From: Paracoccus yeei ATCC BAA-599
Lineage (GTDB): Bacteria > Pseudomonadota > Alphaproteobacteria > Rhodobacterales > Rhodobacteraceae
Reading direction: 5' to 3'
DNA: 64,000 nucleotides
Assembly: GCF_000622145.1 (NCBI RefSeq)
Contig: NZ_JHWH01000002.1
Span: 328,032 to 392,031, forward strand
Shown here: positions 61,918 through 64,000 of the stretch, in pieces
How the letters are laid out: the number at the start of each line of letters is the position of its first letter
Position numbering within the stretch: position 1 is the stretch's first letter
The notes under the pieces: generated by a model
Told to the model about the DNA's origin: nothing
The model's input: the letters and a program-made list of their open reading frames with translations, nothing else
Databases searched by the model: none
Translations under genes and position numbers: made by a program

Positions 61918-61946
61918 TGCGACTGGAATGTGACAGGAGTGCGACA
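61918..61946 (-). promoter_or_regulatory. Three-repeat Pho box upstream of pstS
   Basis: Plus-strand heptamers TGCGACT (61918), TGTGACA (61929) and TGCGACA (61940) start exactly 11 bases apart; read toward pstS they give TGTCGCA, TGTCACA and AGTCGCA. This matches tandem PhoB sites and lies about 75-100 bases before the pstS start. Confidence 0.88.
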
Positions 61947-61997
61947 ATGCGCGATCCGTTAACGGTTCTTAACGGATCGCGGAAAAAACTTTGGAAA

Positions 61998-63098
61998 TCA
62001 GCCGATGGTTCCCCGAACGCCGCCGGTCTGCGCCCGGTCCAGCATCAGGTGATCCAGAATCACGCAGGCCGCCATGGCCTCGGCGATGGGCACGGCGCGG
62101 ATCCCGACGCAGGGGTCGTGACGGCCCTTGGTGATCAGCTCGATCTCCTCGCCCCTTTGGTTGATGGTCTGGCGCGGCGTCAGGATCGAGCTGGTCGGCT
62201 TGACGGCGAAGCGCACGACGATGTCCTGCCCGGTCGAGATGCCGCCCAGGATGCCGCCCGCGTGGTTCGACAGGAACCGGGGGCCTTCGTTGCCCATGCG
62301 GATCTCGTCGGCGTTCTCGGTGCCGGTCAGCGCGGCGGCGCCCATGCCCTCGCCGATCTCGACGCCCTTGACGGCGTTGATCGACATCATCGCCGCCGCC
62401 AGATCGGTGTCCAGCTTGGCATAGACCGGCGCGCCCAAGCCCGGCGGGCAGCCCTGGATCAGCACCTCGATCGCCGCGCCGACGCTGGTCTGGTCCTTGC
62501 GGATGGCGTTCAGGTAATCCTCCCACTGGGGGACCGCCCGGGCGTCGGGCAGGAAAAACGGGTTGTTGCCGATCTCGTCCGCGTCGAAGCGCGAGCGGTC
62601 CAGGTGCAGCGTTCCCATCTGGACCATATAGCCGGTGATCCGCAGACCTGGGACCAGGTCGCGCAGCACCGCCTGCGCCACGCCCCCCGCCGCCACGCGC
62701 GCGGCCGTTTCCCGCGCGCTGGAGCGCCCGCCGCCGCGATAGTCCCGGATCCCGTATTTCAGGTGATAGGCGATGTCGGCATGGCCCGGGCGGAAGGCCT
62801 GGGCGATCTCGCCATAATCCTTGCTGCGCTGGTCGGTGTTCTCGATCATCAGCTGGATCGGCGTGCCGGTGGTGCGCCCCTCGAAGGTGCCCGACAGGAT
62901 GCGGACCTGGTCCGGCTCCTGCCGCTGGGTGGTGAACTTCGACGTCCCCGGCCGGCGCCGGTCCAGAAACTGCTGGATGAAGCCTTCGTCCAAGGCCACC
63001 CCCGGCGGGCACCCGTCCACCGTCGCCCCCAAGGCCGGCCCGTGGCTTTCGCCCCAGGTGGTGAAGGTAAAGACCCGGCCGAAACTGTTGAAGCTCAT
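61998..63098 (-). CDS. aroC: Chorismate synthase
   Basis: FMN-dependent last step of the shikimate pathway. 366 aa. Family signatures: [18 protein letters not shown] (near residue 16), [20 protein letters not shown] and a [17 protein letters not shown] block near the C-terminus. The start at 63098 is the universal MSFNSFG start. Lies upstream of pstS on the same strand but separated by the Pho-box promoter. Confidence 0.98.
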   Translation of the reverse strand: MSFNSFGRVFTFTTWGESHGPALGATVDGCPPGVALDEGFIQQFLDRRRPGTSKFTTQRQEPDQVRILSGTFEGRTTGTPIQLMIENTDQRSKDYGEIAQAFRPGHADIAYHLKYGIRDYRGGGRSSARETAARVAAGGVAQAVLRDLVPGLRITGYMVQMGTLHLDRSRFDADEIGNNPFFLPDARAVPQWEDYLNAIRKDQTSVGAAIEVLIQGCPPGLGAPVYAKLDTDLAAAMMSINAVKGVEIGEGMGAAALTGTENADEIRMGNEGPRFLSNHAGGILGGISTGQDIVVRFAVKPTSSILTPRQTINQRGEEIELITKGRHDPCVGIRAVPIAEAMAACVILDHLMLDRAQTGGVRGTIG

Positions 63099-63565
63099 CC
63101 CTTGCGCGCCCCTTTTTCGCCTGCGATAGCCCCGCAGGCCGGGGCAGGCAACGGCAAATGCCATGCGGGCCCCAGAAACGACAGCGCAGTCCCGCCGGGC
63201 CGCAGGCGCCTTCACGCAGACAAAAGAACCCCCATCCAGATGTCCCTTGACGCTGGGGAAGCTTCCAGACAGTAACATTCCTGGTACAGCCTGGGATCAC
63301 GAGTTTCGGTCAGGGCAACGTCAGGTCAGATCAATCATGCATATTCCTGCAAGGATGGTGTAAGCTGGCCTGGGTTAAACGGTTCGGCCTGGACATTAGG
63401 GCCTTGGCTGCGACACGAAGGGGGCACGCGCCGGACGCGGTACCGTGACAGTTTTCTGGATTACGGTCCTCGACGACCTTTCCTCCAAAGGGCAGTATGG
63501 GCCGCTGGTTCAGGTTCCAGGGAAGTTGCTCGGCCATGCTTGTGGTGGGGTGTGAACGAGCGACT

Positions 63566-63603
63566 CAGGAGGGCGCGGGCCGGAGACACCCGCGCCCTCT
63601 CCT
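63566..63603. other. Strong hairpin in the gene-poor stretch
   Basis: GAGGGCGCGGG (63569-63579) pairs perfectly with CCCGCGCCCTC (63589-63599), extended by AGG/CCT flanks. No T-run on either side. It could end a small RNA or be part of an insertion sequence. Confidence 0.55.
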
Positions 63604-63804
63604 GCCACAGGACGCCCCGCATCGCCCGGGGGCCGCATCAAACAGCTTGTGGAACATGTGTAACCGCCCCAAGCGCAAGGGGGATCTTCGGAGCTGATGT
63701 TGGCGCGGTGTCGGGTGCCGACATGTGTCCGGCCTCTGATGCGGCCATCGTCATGCCGCGGGCCCGTATGGTGTCCGCGGGTCGGGTCCAGATCAAAGCC
63801 GCGT

Positions 63805-63854
63805 GCTCGATGGCACTCTGTTGCACCCTGCTCGATGGCACTCTGTTGCACCCT
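63805..63854. repeat. 25-bp perfect tandem duplication
   Basis: The unit begins GCTCGATGGCACTCTGTTGC and ends ACCCT. Two exact copies (63805-63829, 63830-63854), 87-136 bases downstream of the IS110-type stop codon. Confidence 0.85.
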
Positions 63855-63940
63855 GGGTCTCCCGATCCCGTCTCACGACCGTTGCGCCAAACTGCTCCTT
63901 GCCCTCCTCCGCTCCGACGTCCTCGCGACCGACAGACGGC

Positions 63941-64000
63941 TTACGCCGCCGCGGCCGGAGACTGGTAGACGCCGCCCTTGGCCATCAGGGCCCAGACGAT
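63941..64000 (-). mobile_element. IS110-type transposase, C-terminal end (cut by window)
   Basis: The last 19 codons of a minus-strand gene: IVWALMAKGGVYQSPAAAA then TAA. The pattern (I-x-W-A-L/M, a charged/Gly turn, Y, then a short Ala tail) is how IS110/IS1111 recombinases commonly end. Everything else lies beyond base 64000, so the family call rests on 19 residues. If correct, the sequence before 63941 is the element's downstream non-coding end. Confidence 0.5.

Larger units (their letters stand above)
63099..63940. other. Gene-poor stretch (842 bp) between aroC and an IS110-type gene end
   Basis: No open frame here looks like a real gene. Frames of 66-140 aa exist on both strands, but their residue make-up (Arg/Pro/Cys-rich, no motif) is that of GC-rich noise. 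What can be seen is a strong hairpin at 63566-63603, a 25-bp tandem duplication at 63805-63854, and slightly AT-richer sequence around 63260-63360. It may hold aroC's promoter, the non-coding end of an insertion sequence and possibly a small RNA. Confidence 0.6.

Noticed and set aside
63300..63700. A tRNA, SRP RNA or 6S RNA in the gene-poor stretch
   Set aside because: No T-loop GTTCRA with matching stems and no SRP GGAA-loop core could be found; a covariance search would be decisive.
63331..63968. Short open frames of 66-142 codons in the gene-poor stretch
   Set aside because: No ribosome sites with support, no motifs, and overlapping frames on both strands; composition looks like random GC-rich DNA.

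Overview
This is a GC-rich alphaproteobacterial chromosome segment. It is almost certainly from Paracoccus (Rhodobacterales), probably near P. denitrificans. The cytochrome aa3 oxidase genes ctaC-ctaB-(small ORF)-ctaG-ctaE-surf1 have the gene order, lengths (ctaE 274 aa) and protein sequences I remember from Paracoccus. A CckA hybrid kinase and a GAAC-N7-GAAC LexA box at recA fit the same group. Nearly all of the window is conserved core genome. It holds about 58 protein genes and no tRNA, rRNA or CRISPR that I can find.

Layout. 1-2.4 kb: 3' end of a TctA-type permease, a small DUF1127-like gene with a structured 3' region, and aquaporin aqpZ. 2.4-10.1 kb: glmU-glmS (UDP-GlcNAc synthesis), gph, overlapping bfd-bfr (iron storage), queA, an MFS exporter and a DUF924 gene. 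10.2-24.6 kb: lpd, an M20 amidohydrolase, a FAD oxidoreductase, a purA/DUF2842/thiamine pyrophosphokinase operon, a Tat-exported cyclase with an AhpD-like partner, a second DUF1127 gene, a class II glutamine amidotransferase, alaS, recA and a small sulfotransferase-like gene. 24.5-34.3 kb: cckA, rsmB, a lytic transglycosylase, an ABC exporter-type pair with a DUF3299 protein, a Pho-box-controlled alkaline phosphatase and a FadL-type porin. 34.6-46.4 kb: guaB, metNIQ, a succinate:CoA transferase, doxX, a LysR regulator, a GlcD-like dehydrogenase, a GNAT enzyme, an M16 peptidase and thrC. 46.4-53.6 kb: the cta operon, tldD and dprA. 53.7-63.1 kb: a very large OmpA protein, then pstSCAB-phoU-phoB under a three-repeat Pho box, and aroC. 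63.1-64 kb: a gene-poor stretch ending in the C-terminus of an IS110-type transposase.

Two Pho boxes (upstream of pstS and of phoA) show that phosphate starvation controls both uptake and phosphate release here. No phoR sits beside phoB. The phoA transcript may continue into a DUF3299/ABC cassette whose permease carries a His-rich metal-binding loop, which suggests metal supply coupled to a zinc-dependent phosphatase (inference).

The less ordinary signals are non-coding. A 20-base sequence recurs after three stop codons in sense orientation. A related 24-bp perfect inverted repeat lies after the thiamine pyrophosphokinase gene. An array of heptamers at 11-bp spacing precedes the M20 gene. 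A 25-bp tandem duplication sits beside the IS110-like gene end. Open frames antisense to these genes are long because of the GC content, and I treated them as artefacts.
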